Source: Parapristionchus giblindavisi (lineage: Eukaryota; Nematoda; Chromadorea; Rhabditida; Diplogasteridae). From it: a DNA stretch of 64,000 nt. The position numbers were made by a program, and so were the translations under genes. The first letter of the stretch is position 1, and the number at the start of each line of letters is the position of its first letter. The notes beneath the pieces are model-generated. The model saw only the letters and a list, made by a program, of their open reading frames with translations, did no database searches and had not been told where the DNA came from. Positions 1 through 9,532 of the stretch are shown here, in pieces. The DNA lies in assembly GCA_943737045.1 (NCBI GenBank), contig CALSFV010000666.1, positions 96,277-160,276 of the forward strand, written 5' to 3'.

Positions 1-281
1 CGGTCGGATTATTGAGATCAGTCTTCGAGTCGGATTAGCCTAATGGAGACTAACGAATCGTCATGAGACTGATCTATCACACATCACAAAATACATATAC
101 GATTCATATACTGCCATCGAGATAAGTTTTATATATCTCGTAGATCTTAGATATATAGATATAGATAGAGTTTTGCGAAAACTTATGGTGAAAAGTTTTA
201 GACGTAACGGCCGTAGAACAATTGTTTGGCTTTATCATTAATTGTAAAGTGAATGTTTTGTAAAGTACATTTTGTGCGCTT

Positions 282-401
282 AAAAAAGACCCCGAGCTAA
301 TTATTCAGTCCTGTCTGGCAATGCTCTCTCGCAGACAAAACGAGCGCGAGAGTGTGGCCAGAGCGGAGAGTTTAAAATTAACTCGTCGGGTGTCTTTTTT
401 T
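282..401. mobile_element. Palindromic MITE, family P, copy 1
   Basis: An imperfect palindrome of about 120 bp. The outer arms pair AAAAAGACCCCGAG with CTCGTCGGGTGTCTTTTT. The inner arms pair GGCAATGCTCTCTCG with CGCGAGAGTGTGGCC. The inner motif TGCTCTCTCG...CGAGAGNGT...GCGGAGAG recurs at 996-1073, 2311-2396 and 3786-3893, so this is a dispersed family and not a chance hairpin. It is non-coding. The transposase family that moved it cannot be told from the sequence. Confidence 0.6.
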
Positions 402-995
402 AGTTGTATCTGTAGTGCTCTTCCTGTGGAAAAAAAAACTTTCCGAATTTAACAAATTCACCTTCCACGGAAATGCGATGTGAACAAGACGATTGAAGGA
501 TATGATGACATGGGAGTATTCACATCCGTACAGGAATAGTAGTGCGATCTCAAAATTATTTTTTTAGTATTTTGGGTTAACTTTTCATACGTTGCCAAGT
601 TGCCAATTAGTTATTGTGAAATATATTGGCAGAAGGTAAACTTTTGGCTTAAAATGGGGTAACCTGGCCAACGATTTTGCCGAATGCGTTTGAGTATACG
701 TCGTCACCGAATACCCTGAAATGTGATTAAACAGTATAATATTAGGATTATGCTAGAAGACACGCTATAGTTCTAAGGACATCATCTTCTAGACTCATAA
801 AAATTGTGTAAAAATCTATACATCCTTTTAATGTGTACTAGTGAATGTGTTCCGTTTTACACCTTTTTCCAATTTACACCCACAATCTGTTAATTAGAAC
901 ACATTGCGGATTACATTTTCACCCGGAACACCTATTGGTGTTCATATTAACACTTTATTTTTCTGAGTGTAGCTTACTCATGTGCATGTACATCG

Positions 996-1073
996 AGCTA
1001 ATTTGAAAATCTTCGCTCTGGCAATGCTCTCTCGCTTTCTTTGTCTACGAGAAAGTGTTGTCAGAGCGGAGAA
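996..1073. mobile_element. Palindromic MITE, family P, copy 2
   Basis: Shares AGCTAATTT, CGCTCTGGCAATGCTCTC and the mirrored AGAGCGGAGA with the other family P copies. The right outer arm is replaced by unrelated sequence that leads into the 1099-1277 element, so this copy is eroded or was interrupted. Confidence 0.5.
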
Positions 1074-1098
1074 CAACACTAGCACGAGTGTGCCTTCT

Positions 1099-1277
1099 CT
1101 GGTATTTTCAAACTAGTAGTTTACTTATTATTCACATTTATTATTCAGTTAAACGTAAGTTTACTACTGCACGTGGTGTATAATACTGTAATGCATTTCG
1201 TCAAATGTTCTTTCACTTGTAGTAAACTGCTTCTTCAGTGACGTAAAGTAAGTAAACTACTAGTTTGGAAACACCAG
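1099..1277. mobile_element. 179-bp MITE with 29-bp terminal inverted repeats
   Basis: The left end begins CTGGTATTTTCAAACTAGTA and the right end is its inverse with about two mismatches (TACTAGTTTGGAAACACCAG), giving arms of 29 bp around a 120-bp AT-rich core. There is no coding capacity and I do not see a clear target-site duplication, so the superfamily is open. Confidence 0.6.
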
Positions 1278-1487
1278 AATTTAGACTATAATTCACAAAA
1301 CCAATACTTCTCCACCGGCAGTGCGCTCCATAAAAAGAATATGGCGGACACTCCGAAGTTGGATACAGCGAGCGCGTAGCAGATGTGACCAAAGGTATTG
1401 TGCATGTACTTGGTGCGATGAATGGTTCGGCATGCAAAGAAGTTGGAAACCATCCCAGTTATGGATACCTGCAAGACTCGATTCAAT

Positions 1488-1701
1488 TATTAATATTACT
1501 CTTCACTCTTCCTAAAATGAATCTCTTCTGAATAGGGTTCTGTGTCGTTACAGTTACCTTACGTGCGTACGCCGTAACCCCCGCCGTAACGACGAAGATG
1601 CGGCGGAGACGGTTACGGCGTTGACACGTAAGGCAAATGTAACATCGCATTAATATTAATCTCCACTCGGCCTACAATGAATCTCTTCTGAATAGGGTTT
1701 T
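1488..1701. repeat. Inverted repeat flanked by 50-bp direct repeats
   Basis: A hairpin at about 1540-1655 pairs TTACCTTACGTG and ACGCCGTAAC with GTTACGGCGT and CACGTAAGG. It is bracketed by two copies, with a few differences, of a roughly 50-bp block ending GAATCTCTTCTGAATAGGGT (ends near 1538 and 1700). The inner right end, TGTAACATCGCATTA, resembles the arm of the 2605-2694 palindrome, which suggests one family. Possibly a palindromic element insertion with a long flanking duplication. Confidence 0.45.
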
Positions 1702-2061
1702 AAAATAGTCGAGATTAGGGTTCCCTAAAACGGTTCGACCACGAAGGGAGGAGTCAAACATTGCCGTTTCTGCCAGATGGATCGGATAACCGCATGCGAG
1801 AGGAACATTGGAAAAAAATAAAACGGATACTAAAAAAAGAACAAAAACCTGAAAACTTCTGAGCGCGATTTGAAACGGTTATCTTGTGGCCTGTTCAGTG
1901 GAATTGACTATTTGGGGGTTGGCCTGTAAAATAATTGCGGGCCCGCAAGCCCCGAATGGCCAACTCTACGGTTCAGGCAACCCACACTATGTCTTCTAAC
2001 AATAACTGCCTGGTGACAAAGTTAGCGTACACGTGAACAAAAAGAATTAGAACTCACAAGG

Positions 2062-2110
2062 TATAAAAGTGTCGTAGTTCCCTTGTTGCTTCGCATCTCC
2101 ACAGTCTCGT
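2062..2110 (+). promoter_or_regulatory. Possible TATA core promoter
   Basis: TATAAAAG at 2062-2069 is followed about 35-40 nt downstream by an initiator-like CACAGTCTCG. No gene of matching strand is visible downstream, so this may be a mobile-element promoter relic or chance in AT-rich DNA. Confidence 0.15.
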
Positions 2111-2310
2111 TGATACAACAGTCGAGAGTGTAGAGATCTCTGGGCGGATCTCTTTTCACGTCGAGCGCGATGGAATCATCTCGTCTAGAAGGATTATTAT
2201 TATTATTAGAGTTATCATGGTCTTATGTCATTAAGAAAGGTTGAGTCTTCGTTAGATTTCTCACGTATCTCGCGGGACAAGCGATATGTGCGAAATTAAA
2301 GCGACAGTCC

Positions 2311-2396
2311 AAGCTAATTTAAAACTCTACGCTCTGGCCACACTCTCCCTTTTTCTTTGTCTACGAGAGAGTATTGCCAATGCGGAGAGCTTAGGA
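2311..2396. mobile_element. Palindromic MITE, family P, copy 3
   Basis: Contains AAGCTAATTTAAAACTC, CGCTCTGGCCACACTCTC and the mirrored GAGAGAGTATTGCCAATGCG, matching the 282, 996 and 3786 copies. The outer right arm has decayed. Confidence 0.5.
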
Positions 2397-2604
2397 TGCG
2401 CGAATTTAAGATAATGGAATTCTACGAAATGCAGTATTTCGAATGGGAACTGAACTCTACCAAAAAATCCTTTTGGATTGGGAATTATTCATTTCCCGTG
2501 ACGGAATAATCCCTTTATATGTATGAGAATATAAAATAATTCAATGAAATATTTTCTTATCATTAATTTCGTCAGGGGCAATGGCGAGGAATAAATCACG
2601 ATCG

Positions 2605-2694
2605 TAATGCGGTGTTACATTTTCAAAAGTGTGCACGCCGTAACGTCTCAGTCAATACGGCGTGCGCACGTTTTGAAAATGTAACACCGCATTA
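2605..2694. repeat. 90-bp near-perfect palindrome (hairpin)
   Basis: Arms of about 38 bp run from TAATGCGGTGTTACATTTTC to its inverse ending GTAACACCGCATTA, with a loop of about 13 nt. Only a few mismatches or bulges are present. It is either a very small MITE or a transcribed hairpin. The arm ends resemble the 1540-1655 hairpin, which favours a MITE family. Confidence 0.65.
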
Positions 2695-2950
2695 GAGAGA
2701 TTTCACAGAAGATAAAGATTATAGAACTGATGATGTTCTTTGAGAAAGTTCATTACATTCATTAAGAGGATGAGATATAGTAGAAATCTAAGAATCCGAG
2801 TACATTTAATCCAATTGTGAGACTAATTGCGAGATTTTATCAACGACCATGACGAACGAGAAAGAGCTAAAGCTAAAAGCGAATTATTTGTAAGTAGCCA
2901 GGACGCGATGTCTCAAGGGTGGATTTCCCGAGGACACTATAATCGCGCTC

Positions 2951-3310
2951 TTGGCGATAAATTATTCTTATGTGCATGGTAATGGATTGAATTATTGTGC
3001 GGGTGATGGGGAATTCAGAATCGTGAGGAGTAATTGTAGATCATCCATGATTATTGAGATCGGGACAGCTGATTTATCGTTGTCCACTATTGCGAAAACA
3101 ACAGATGCTTACAATATTATATCTGTAACATTGAGAATGAGAAATATCAACCTATTTTCCGGGTGCCGAAAAAGTGGTTGGCATGGAGTCCCTTATGAAA
3201 CCTCTCCAGGACGAAATACGTCCAAAAGTGGAAGAGAAATATGGGAGGGGCTTGCAAATGTTTTCAATATTTTCACGCGTTTTCATTATTTTTCTTTGGT
3301 ATCCACTTAA
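2951..3310 (+). CDS. Weak ORF shared by both duplication copies (copy 1)
   Basis: A 119-residue frame whose middle part (about residues 13-65, from GLNYCAGD through DAYNIISVTLRM) is also open in the second duplication copy at 5317-5616. Differences between the copies include many amino-acid changes, and both ends differ. There is no recognisable domain, signal peptide or splice context. It may be a fossil exon or a chance frame kept open by recent duplication. I do not assign a function. Confidence 0.15.
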   Translation: MAINYSYVHGNGLNYCAGDGEFRIVRSNCRSSMIIEIGTADLSLSTIAKTTDAYNIISVTLRMRNINLFSGCRKSGWHGVPYETSPGRNTSKSGREIWEGLANVFNIFTRFHYFSLVST

Positions 3311-3785
3311 TTTAGTCCATCAGTTATTTGATACTTAAATACTTGTCCCCGCCCGTTCTTCTATGACCGTATAAAATTGTTCGTATAAAATGTACTTGCA
3401 TAAGAAAATGACAAACTGCATTTAAATACCGAGAAAGAGGGAATTTACATACAGTTGCACGCTCTCGCCTAACTCTCGATTACCCATCTTCTTCCTACCT
3501 AACACTCTTACCTCTTACCTAACCCGTCTGACATTCGCCGCACTGATTTGATTCTTATAAAAGATCAGGGCAAAGGTCCTGATCTATGCTAAACAGGAAA
3601 TAGTCATTGCGGACGCTCCGGACAAATAAAACAAGTGATTTTTATACGCTCAATACCACTATATGGCAAAAGAAAGCGCTGTAAACTCCAGACAGATAAA
3701 AATCACTGTAAACTCTAGACAACTAAAGAAAGCCTACCTTCTCTAAGCAGTGGTACTTCAGCCGTTTTAATTAACCATGTTTAAA

Positions 3786-3893
3786 GGCACACCCCAAACT
3801 AATTTTAACCTCCGCATTGTCAATGCTCTCTCGTAGACAAAGAAAGCGAGAGAGTGTGGCCAGTGCGGAGAGTTTTAAATTAGCTTGGGCTGC
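3786..3893. mobile_element. Palindromic MITE, family P, copy 4
   Basis: The best preserved family member. The outer arms pair CCCAAACTAATTTTAA with TTTAAATTAGCTTGGG; the inner arms pair CATTGTCAATGCTCTCTCG with CGAGAGAGTGTGGCCAGTG. It is absent from the equivalent place in duplication copy 2 (near 6085), which supports it being an insertion. Confidence 0.65.
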
Positions 3894-4711
3894 CGATTTC
3901 AGGTAAACTGTCAGAATCTTCACACATGTCATGTCATAATTCGAGTAATTTCTTAAGTCACAAGTTAAACAATTAATTAAATCATAAGTTATCATAGAGC
4001 AAAAATAAGTAAAGTAAAACTATCCCCACAAACAAAAAAATTGCGAAGGAAGATTGGGCTAATCGAGGAGGTTTCTTACAGAATTTCGTGTACACAATTC
4101 ACGATTAAACGTTTGCGAACTCTCACACATGTTCAAAACTTGTTATTTAACCTTTTTATTCACGTTTTTCATTGGAACACCCGGAGAAAATCATTTAAAA
4201 TGACTGTGGTGAATAAGTGACAATTTCGCGATTCAGAACAACTCGAAAAAATCTTTCACGAGTGATAATAATATGTGCAGAGTAAGGAAGCACGAGAGGA
4301 TAAGAAGACGAAGGGAAGCAGCATGCACTATACAACTCAACAGTATTCTTGATATTTATTAATGTCATCAGACACATATGGGATTCCGGAAAGTTCAAGT
4401 AAAGTTAATAAATATACATTTCATGTTCTATTTCTTCATTTTATAAATAAATGGCTACATTTCACACTTGTTTTTAGAGTTTATCGCCGTATGGTGATTA
4501 ATCCGATAAGCAATTCGAAGGATGTCGAAATAAATAAATACACCGATAATCCTAATTCTTATTTTTAAAGCTTTGAGAAAGTTCATTACATTCATTAAGA
4601 GGATGAGATATAGTAGACATCTAAGAATCCGAGTGCATCTAATCCATGACTAATTGTGATCAACGCGAGATTTTATCAACGACCATGAACGGCGAGAAAG
4701 AGTTATTTGTA

Positions 4712-5255
4712 CAGTACAGCCCGGTCGTGTTTTGTACACATTCTGCGCTGCGCTCCGCTGCGGGGCGCATTTGGATGCATCATTTATTTCCTTTGCGCAT
4801 GAATATTGTTGAATTCTCAAAGTCTTAATCATGAGTTTCCGTGATAAAAAGTTCTTTTAATGACTAAAGAAACTGAAGCAAAATTTTTATTAATGAGAAA
4901 AAACAATTAAAAGGCAAATCACACTGGTCCGAAAATGATGGGTACTGTAAATTTTAAAATAGGTCTTATGGCGATCGTGCGATCGATACGCAATATTACA
5001 GTATACCTTTCCAGTAAATTAATAGTGATCATTTTCGGACCAGTGTGATTTGCCTTTTAATTGTTTTTTCTCATTAATAAAAATTTTGTTTCAGTTTCTT
5101 TAGTCATTAAAAGAACTTTTTATCACGGAAACTCATGATTAAGACTTTGAGAATTCAAAAATATTCATACGCAAAGGAAATAAATGATGCGTCCAAATGC
5201 GCCCCGCAGCGGAGCGCGGCGCAGAATGTGTACAAAACACGACCGGGCTGTACTG
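4712..5255. mobile_element. Fold-back MITE with TA target duplication (Tc1/mariner-like ends)
   Basis: Two arms of about 235 bp are inverse copies of each other around a spacer of about 85 bp. The ends read CAGTACAGCCCGGTCGTG and its inverse, and are flanked by TA on both sides. The first duplication copy retains the empty site (TTATTTGTAAGTAGCC near 2885-2900), so the insertion site and the TA duplication can be read directly. CAGT ends with a TA target are typical of the Tc1/mariner superfamily; the element codes for nothing and would need a transposase in trans. Confidence 0.8.
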
Positions 5256-5316
5256 TAATATAGCTAGGACGCGATGTCTCAATGGTGGATTTCCCTAGGA
5301 CACTATAATCGCGCTC

Positions 5317-5616
5317 TTGGACGATAAATTATTCACATGGTGTATGTGCGAAGTAATTATTGATGGATTGAATTATTGTGCGGGTGATTTGGAATTCAGA
5401 ATCGTGATGAATAATTGTAGATCATCCGTGAGAATCGAGAGCGCGACAGATGATTTATCGTTGTCCACCATCGCGAAAGCAACAGATGCTTACAATATTA
5501 TATCTGTAACATTGAGAATGATAAATATCAACCGATTTTTTCCGGGTGTATATGGGAGGGGCTTGCAAGTGTTTTCAATATTTTCACCGTTATTTTGCTT
5601 TGGTGTCCACTTTTAA
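5317..5616 (+). CDS. Weak ORF shared by both duplication copies (copy 2)
   Basis: A 99-residue frame aligned with the middle of the 2951-3310 frame (GLNYCAGD, FRIV, NCRSS, DLSLSTIAK and DAYNIISVTLRM blocks). No known domain is visible. It may be a fossil exon; function unassigned. Confidence 0.15.
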   Translation: MDDKLFTWCMCEVIIDGLNYCAGDLEFRIVMNNCRSSVRIESATDDLSLSTIAKATDAYNIISVTLRMININRFFPGVYGRGLQVFSIFSPLFCFGVHF

Positions 5617-6756
5617 TTAAAATTTAGGCCATCAGTTATTTGATACTTAAATCCTTGTCCCCGTCCGTTCTTCTATGACCACTATTGTACGTATAAAATG
5701 TACTTGCGTAAGAAAATGACAAACTGCATTGAAATACCGAGACAACGGGCATTTGCATATAGTGGCACGCTCTCGCCAAACTCTCGATTACCCCTCCTCT
5801 TCCTACCTAGCCCTCTCACCTCTTGTCTAACCCGTCTGACATTCGCCGCACTGATTTAATTCTTATAACAGATCGGCATGGGTCCTGATCTATGCTAAAC
5901 AGGAAATAGTCATTGCGGACGCTTCGCACAAATAAAACAAGTGATTTTTATACGCTCAATGCCACTATATGTATGTCAAAAGGAAGCACTGTAAACTCCA
6001 GACAACTAAAGTAGGCCTACCTTCTCTAATCAGTGCGCGGCACTTGAGCCGTTTTAATTATTATTTTACCCATGTTTAACAATGTTTGTAAGGTAAACTG
6101 TCAGAATCTTCACACATGTCATGTCATAATTCGAGTAATTTCTTAAGTCACAAGTTGAACAATTAATTAAATCATAAGTTATCATAGAGCAAAAATAAGT
6201 AAAGTAAAACAATCCCCACAAACAAAAAAAATTGCGAAGGAAGATTGGGCTAATCGAGGAGGTTTCTTACAGAATTTCGTGTACACAATTCACGATTAAA
6301 CGTTTGCGAACTCTCACATATGTTCAAAACTTGTTATTTAACCTTTTTATTCACGTTTTTCATTGGAACACCCGGAGAAAATCATTTAAAATGACTGTGG
6401 TGAATAAGTGACAATTTCGCGATTCAGAACAACTCGAAAAAATCTTTCACGAGTGATAATAATATGTGCAGAGTAAGGAAGCACGAGAGGATAAGAAGAC
6501 GAAGGGAAGCAGCATGCACTATACAACTCAACAGTATTCTTGATATTTATTAATGTCATCAGACACACATGGGATTCCGGAGTTCAAGTAAAGTTAATAA
6601 ATATACATTTCATGTTCTATTTCTTCATTTTATAAATAAATGGCTACATTTCACACTTGTTTTTAGAGTTAATCGCACTATGGTGATTAATCCGATAAGC
6701 AATGGATGTCGAAATAAAAAAAAATACACCGATAATCGTAATTCATATTTTTAAGC

Positions 6757-6870
6757 CTTACAAGTATCATTGTCAGTGGCATGTGAGGCTCACTCTAATC
6801 TCCTCTTTGGAACGTATCATACAATCGCCATGAATAATCTCTGGTATTTCGAAACTTAAAGACTACTTAA
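6757..6870. other. Short non-coding spacer
   Basis: Nothing recognisable between the duplication and the first TTAA-flanked element, except the TTAA at 6867-6870 that forms the element's target duplication. Confidence 0.6.
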
Positions 6871-7234
6871 AGAAGGGGACCCACGAGTTTTTTCGTGACT
6901 AAACTGGCCAAGCAGAACTGTAGATCACATCTCCCTGTATACAAAAACAATTTTCTCTAAAATTTTAGGTGAACAGGAATGTCGTAATCCGAGCATAAAG
7001 TTCATTGATCCCCCAGGGAAAGGCGCGAGTTTTTGAATTTGAAGGATGCATATAAAGAAAATTGCAAACGAGAATCGAACCCACGTAGCGCGGTTACTAG
7101 CGCTAACCACTAACCACTGAGCTACACGCTCTATGCACCCATTCGCTCATATCTAATAGAGAACATAATGCCACTTCCTATGCCCCATGTTCTTCTTGTC
7201 AATAGTGCACTCCAAATCTCGTGGGTCCCCTTCT
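6871..7234. mobile_element. TTAA-flanked MITE carrying a tRNA-like Pol III unit, copy 1
   Basis: A 364-bp element bounded by perfect 17-bp inverted repeats (AGAAGGGGACCCACGAG) and flanked on both sides by TTAA (6867-6870 and 7235-7238), the target duplication typical of piggyBac-type transposons. Inside, on the minus strand, is a tRNA-like segment with canonical A-box and B-box spacing. Two more copies lie at 7624-8697 and 10838-11095. The combination of DNA-transposon ends with an internal Pol III-type promoter is unusual. Confidence 0.8.
7062..7131 (-). ncRNA. tRNA-derived segment inside MITE copy 1 (not a functional tRNA)
   Basis: Read on the minus strand, the A box TAGCTCAGTGGTTAG (7124-7110) and the B box GGTTCGATTCT (7081-7071) are 43 nt apart, the normal tRNA spacing. 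The T-arm and an anticodon-like stem can be drawn, but the acceptor ends do not pair and the anticodon loop is of odd length. It is therefore tRNA-derived and possibly Pol III-transcribed, and not a working tRNA. Confidence 0.55.
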
Positions 7235-7238
7235 TTAA

Positions 7239-7619
7239 AGTCTGCACTTGAAGTAGACTTCAGCTTTCGAAATACCGGAGAGAACCAGTAACCGAGGGCC
7301 GAAACTTTTTCCTCGCTCTCTCTTTTTTTGGCACAGTCGTTCTATTCCTTTTTTCTCTCCTAAGTTGTCTTTGACTTGAATGCTCTTTTCCTCTTTGCGA
7401 GCGAAACAGTGGATAAAATTCTCACAACATTAACCACGCCAAAAAAAAGTAGAAGGAAAAGTGTCGTTGCACAGATTTATCCTAGACTGGAGCGTGGGTA
7501 AAAGATCAAACGATGTTGAGGCGAAATTATAATTGGATTATTCTGATATTTCCTTCTGGGGGGATTACCCATGCGCGGAAGCCAAAACAGATTATCTGCT
7601 CAACTACATGTATAACATA
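7239..7619. other. Non-coding spacer between MITE copies
   Basis: AT-rich single-copy-looking sequence with pyrimidine-rich patches around 7310-7400. No gene or repeat recognised. Confidence 0.6.
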
Positions 7620-7814
7620 TTAAAGAAGGGGACCCACGAGTTTTTTCGTGACTAAACTGGCCAGACAGAACTATTGATCACATCTCCTTGTATACAAAAA
7701 CAATTTTCTCGAAAACTTTAAATGCCCCAGAATACCGTAATTCGGACTTAAGGTTCATTGATATGGCCAGGGAAAGGCACGAGTTTTTGAAATTGAAGCA
7801 CAAATGTATAGAAA

Positions 7815-7877
7815 ATTGCAAACGGGAATCGAACCCGCGTGGGGCGCTGACTACTAACCACTGAGCCACCCGTAGAT
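7815..7877 (-). ncRNA. tRNA-derived segment inside MITE copy 2 (deleted)
   Basis: On the minus strand, TGGCTCAGTGGTTAG is followed by GCGGGTTCGATTCCCGT. The A-to-B distance is about 33 nt, ten shorter than in copy 1, owing to loss of part of the anticodon region. Both promoter boxes remain good matches. Confidence 0.5.
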
Positions 7878-7914
7878 CAAAGATCAATTTCGAACAAAGC
7901 AAAGTCGGCTTGTC

Positions 7915-8590
7915 ATATAATTATGCGAGCTCTTCGGACTAATAACCCTAAAATTCTCCTTAAAGCATATTCAATCTACATCAGGCCCATTCTAGAAAGC
8001 GCATCTACGGTGTTCAATCCTTATCAGAAAAAATATATTAAAGTCCTTGAACAGGTACAGAATTACTTCACAAGAAGGCTGTTCGCACGTTGTTTCAAAT
8101 CAACGTGGGACAATATGCCTCGGGCAAATGTTCGCAACGAAACACTCGATCTAGAAACCCTCGAACACCGTAGATCCATCATAGACATTAGAACTTTAAA
8201 CTACTTAGAGGCAAATTTAGGATTTCAAATAAGAAAAATCACTATTTCAAAACATATATTACAAGAAATGGGTTGAATTTCTCCAATTCAGGGTCCCGTT
8301 TCCAATACAGGCACAATAACTTCTTTTTGCGAGCGGCCCGTTTGCTTACAAAACCCGAAAATAGAATCTCCTTTGATGTTGGAGACTGATCTGCATGTCC
8401 TGTTGTCGCCTATTCATACAGATTCTCTTCCCTCCCCCCAATTCTATCGTCCCTTAGGAACACTGATATCTCCTTCTAGGCTCAATCCATAAGCACTATT
8501 TCATTCCATTCCTTATTTTCTTCACTTGTTTATTTATTTGTTTCACATCATTTGTTCGCTAAATGTGAATAAATATATATTATTAAACCC
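7915..8590 (+). pseudogene. 5'-truncated LINE: ORF2 C-terminus and 3' UTR
   Basis: The frame at 7923-8276 matches the C-terminal part of the intact LINE ORF2 in this window (residues about 785-905): shared blocks include SIYIRPILESASTVFNPYQK and VQNYFTRR. After residue 117 the frame stops, but the following bases still align to the ORF2 end (GGGTCCCGTTTCCAATACAG, then the CGAGCGGCCCG region), so a frameshift broke the tail. The A/T-rich end near 8570-8590 corresponds to the LINE 3' terminus. Loss of the 5' part is the usual result of incomplete target-primed reverse transcription. Protein divergence shows that this is an older or different subfamily than the copy at 25-29 kb. Confidence 0.8.
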
Positions 8591-8701
8591 GCTCTACGCG
8601 TTCAATCAGTCAAATCTAATAGAGAACAGAATGTCACTTCCTATGTCCCACGTTCTTCATGTCAATAGCGCAGCCCAAATCTCGTGGGTCCCCTTCTTTA
8701 A

Positions 8702-8984
8702 TAAAATAGATTAAACAAATAACAATTTATCGTTTCTTAGACGGAAAAGTTCTAAAAAAACATATATCAAGATCAACTATGCCGTGGACCATCGGATCTG
8801 TAGTGACATGAGATCATTCCACTGATTTCGTCTTACCATCCCATTGGCTGTTCGCTTCTTTCTTTGATCGCTTCGACCATTCCATCACTCTTCTCTCTAT
8901 CAAGCGAAGATGTGCGAAGATATTTGTTCCGAACTCAATGTATTGTAGGTCAAGTTAAGGGTATAAGTAAATCCCGTTATTGTG
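8702..8984. other. Non-coding spacer
   Basis: No gene, RNA or repeat recognised in this AT-rich stretch. Confidence 0.6.
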
Positions 8985-9205
8985 CGTATAAAATGTAATT
9001 GCATAAGAAAATGACACTGTGCTCTAAAGAACGGAAGTCGCTCAAAGGCTAGATCTCGCCCCGTCTCTCCGCTGCCTCTCCCTAACCCGGCTGACGTTCG
9101 CCGCGCGCTATTTGATATAAAAGAGATCGGCATAGTTTCTGAACCATGCAAAACAAGAAATAGTCTCTTCTACAAATAAAACAAGTGATTTTATACGCTC
9201 AATAT
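8985..9205. repeat. Diverged partial copy of the 2.7-6.7 kb duplication unit
   Basis: Motifs TATAAAATGTAATTGCATAA, AAGAAATAGTC and ACAAATAAAACAAGTGATTT align with 3375-3645 and 5690-5955 in the same orientation. It is a third, shorter and more diverged member, so the unit is a dispersed repeat and not only a local duplication. Confidence 0.6.
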
Positions 9206-9532
9206 TCAAGTTGATCCTGCGTTAGTCCTGTGGTTGATCACTGCTAGGCCAGTATTAATTCAAGGTCAATTCAGTCCTATTTTCCTGTAATCTTGTATGT
9301 AGCTATCAATTCCAATTTGGGGCTCCTTCGCGGTGTCACGACCAAGAATCGAAGAATGGGAGATGAAATATTAAATATATTGCATAAATCTTAAATATGT
9401 CGTTATTACTGTCATATCTCGGTAATAGCTTTGACAATATTTTCAGGTAACAAATGCTTTTTTTTGAAATTAGAAAGTTTGATGTTTGAAGATAGATTTC
9501 GAATCAGCGGTCAATCCCCTATAACATCTCAA
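9206..9532. other. Non-coding spacer
   Basis: Nothing recognisable; AT-rich sequence without coding frames or repeats that I can see. Confidence 0.55.

Larger units (their letters stand above)
1..2737. other. AT-rich non-coding stretch with small MITE relics
   Basis: No open frame here has the length, motif content or splice context of a gene; the short frames are chance or MITE-derived. The interval is AT-rich and holds the palindromic elements listed separately (282-401, 996-1073, 1099-1277, 1540-1655, 2311-2396, 2605-2694). Between them I see no recognisable structure apart from a (TTA)n tract near 2188-2203 and a TATA-like motif near 2062. Confidence 0.7.
2738..4569. repeat. Tandem duplication of 1.83 kb, copy 1
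   Basis: The segment starting CTTTGAGAAAGTTCATTACA (2738) recurs in the same orientation from 4571 and stays alignable to about 6756, with substitutions and small indels throughout. Copy 1 carries a family P MITE at 3786-3893 that copy 2 lacks. Copy 2 carries a fold-back insertion at 4712-5255 that copy 1 lacks. Both insertions therefore post-date the duplication or were lost on one side. No convincing gene lies inside; a short conserved frame is listed separately. Confidence 0.75.
4571..6756. repeat. Tandem duplication, copy 2 (with insertion)
   Basis: Second copy of the 2738-4569 segment, in direct orientation, enlarged by the 544-bp fold-back element at 4712-5255. The last part (about 6290-6750) is nearly identical to copy 1 (about 4100-4560), while the middle is more diverged. 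Confidence 0.75.
7624..8697. mobile_element. TTAA-flanked MITE, copy 2, split by a LINE fragment
   Basis: Starts AGAAGGGGACCCACGAG and ends with its inverse. TTAA lies at 7620-7623 and 8698-8701. Against copy 1 it contains an extra block of about 710 bp (roughly 7878-8590) that is a truncated LINE 3' region. The element's right part resumes at about 8595 (TCTAATAGAGAACAGAATG). The nesting order is clear: MITE first, LINE second. Confidence 0.8.

Noticed and set aside
1213..1515. Short overlapping frames near 1.2-1.5 kb on both strands
   Set aside because: They overlap a MITE and each other on opposite strands and have no homologous motif or splice signals.
7062..7131. Functional tRNA gene
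   Set aside because: The A and B boxes and their spacing are good, but acceptor strands do not pair, the anticodon loop is abnormal, and the segment is part of a repeated mobile element.
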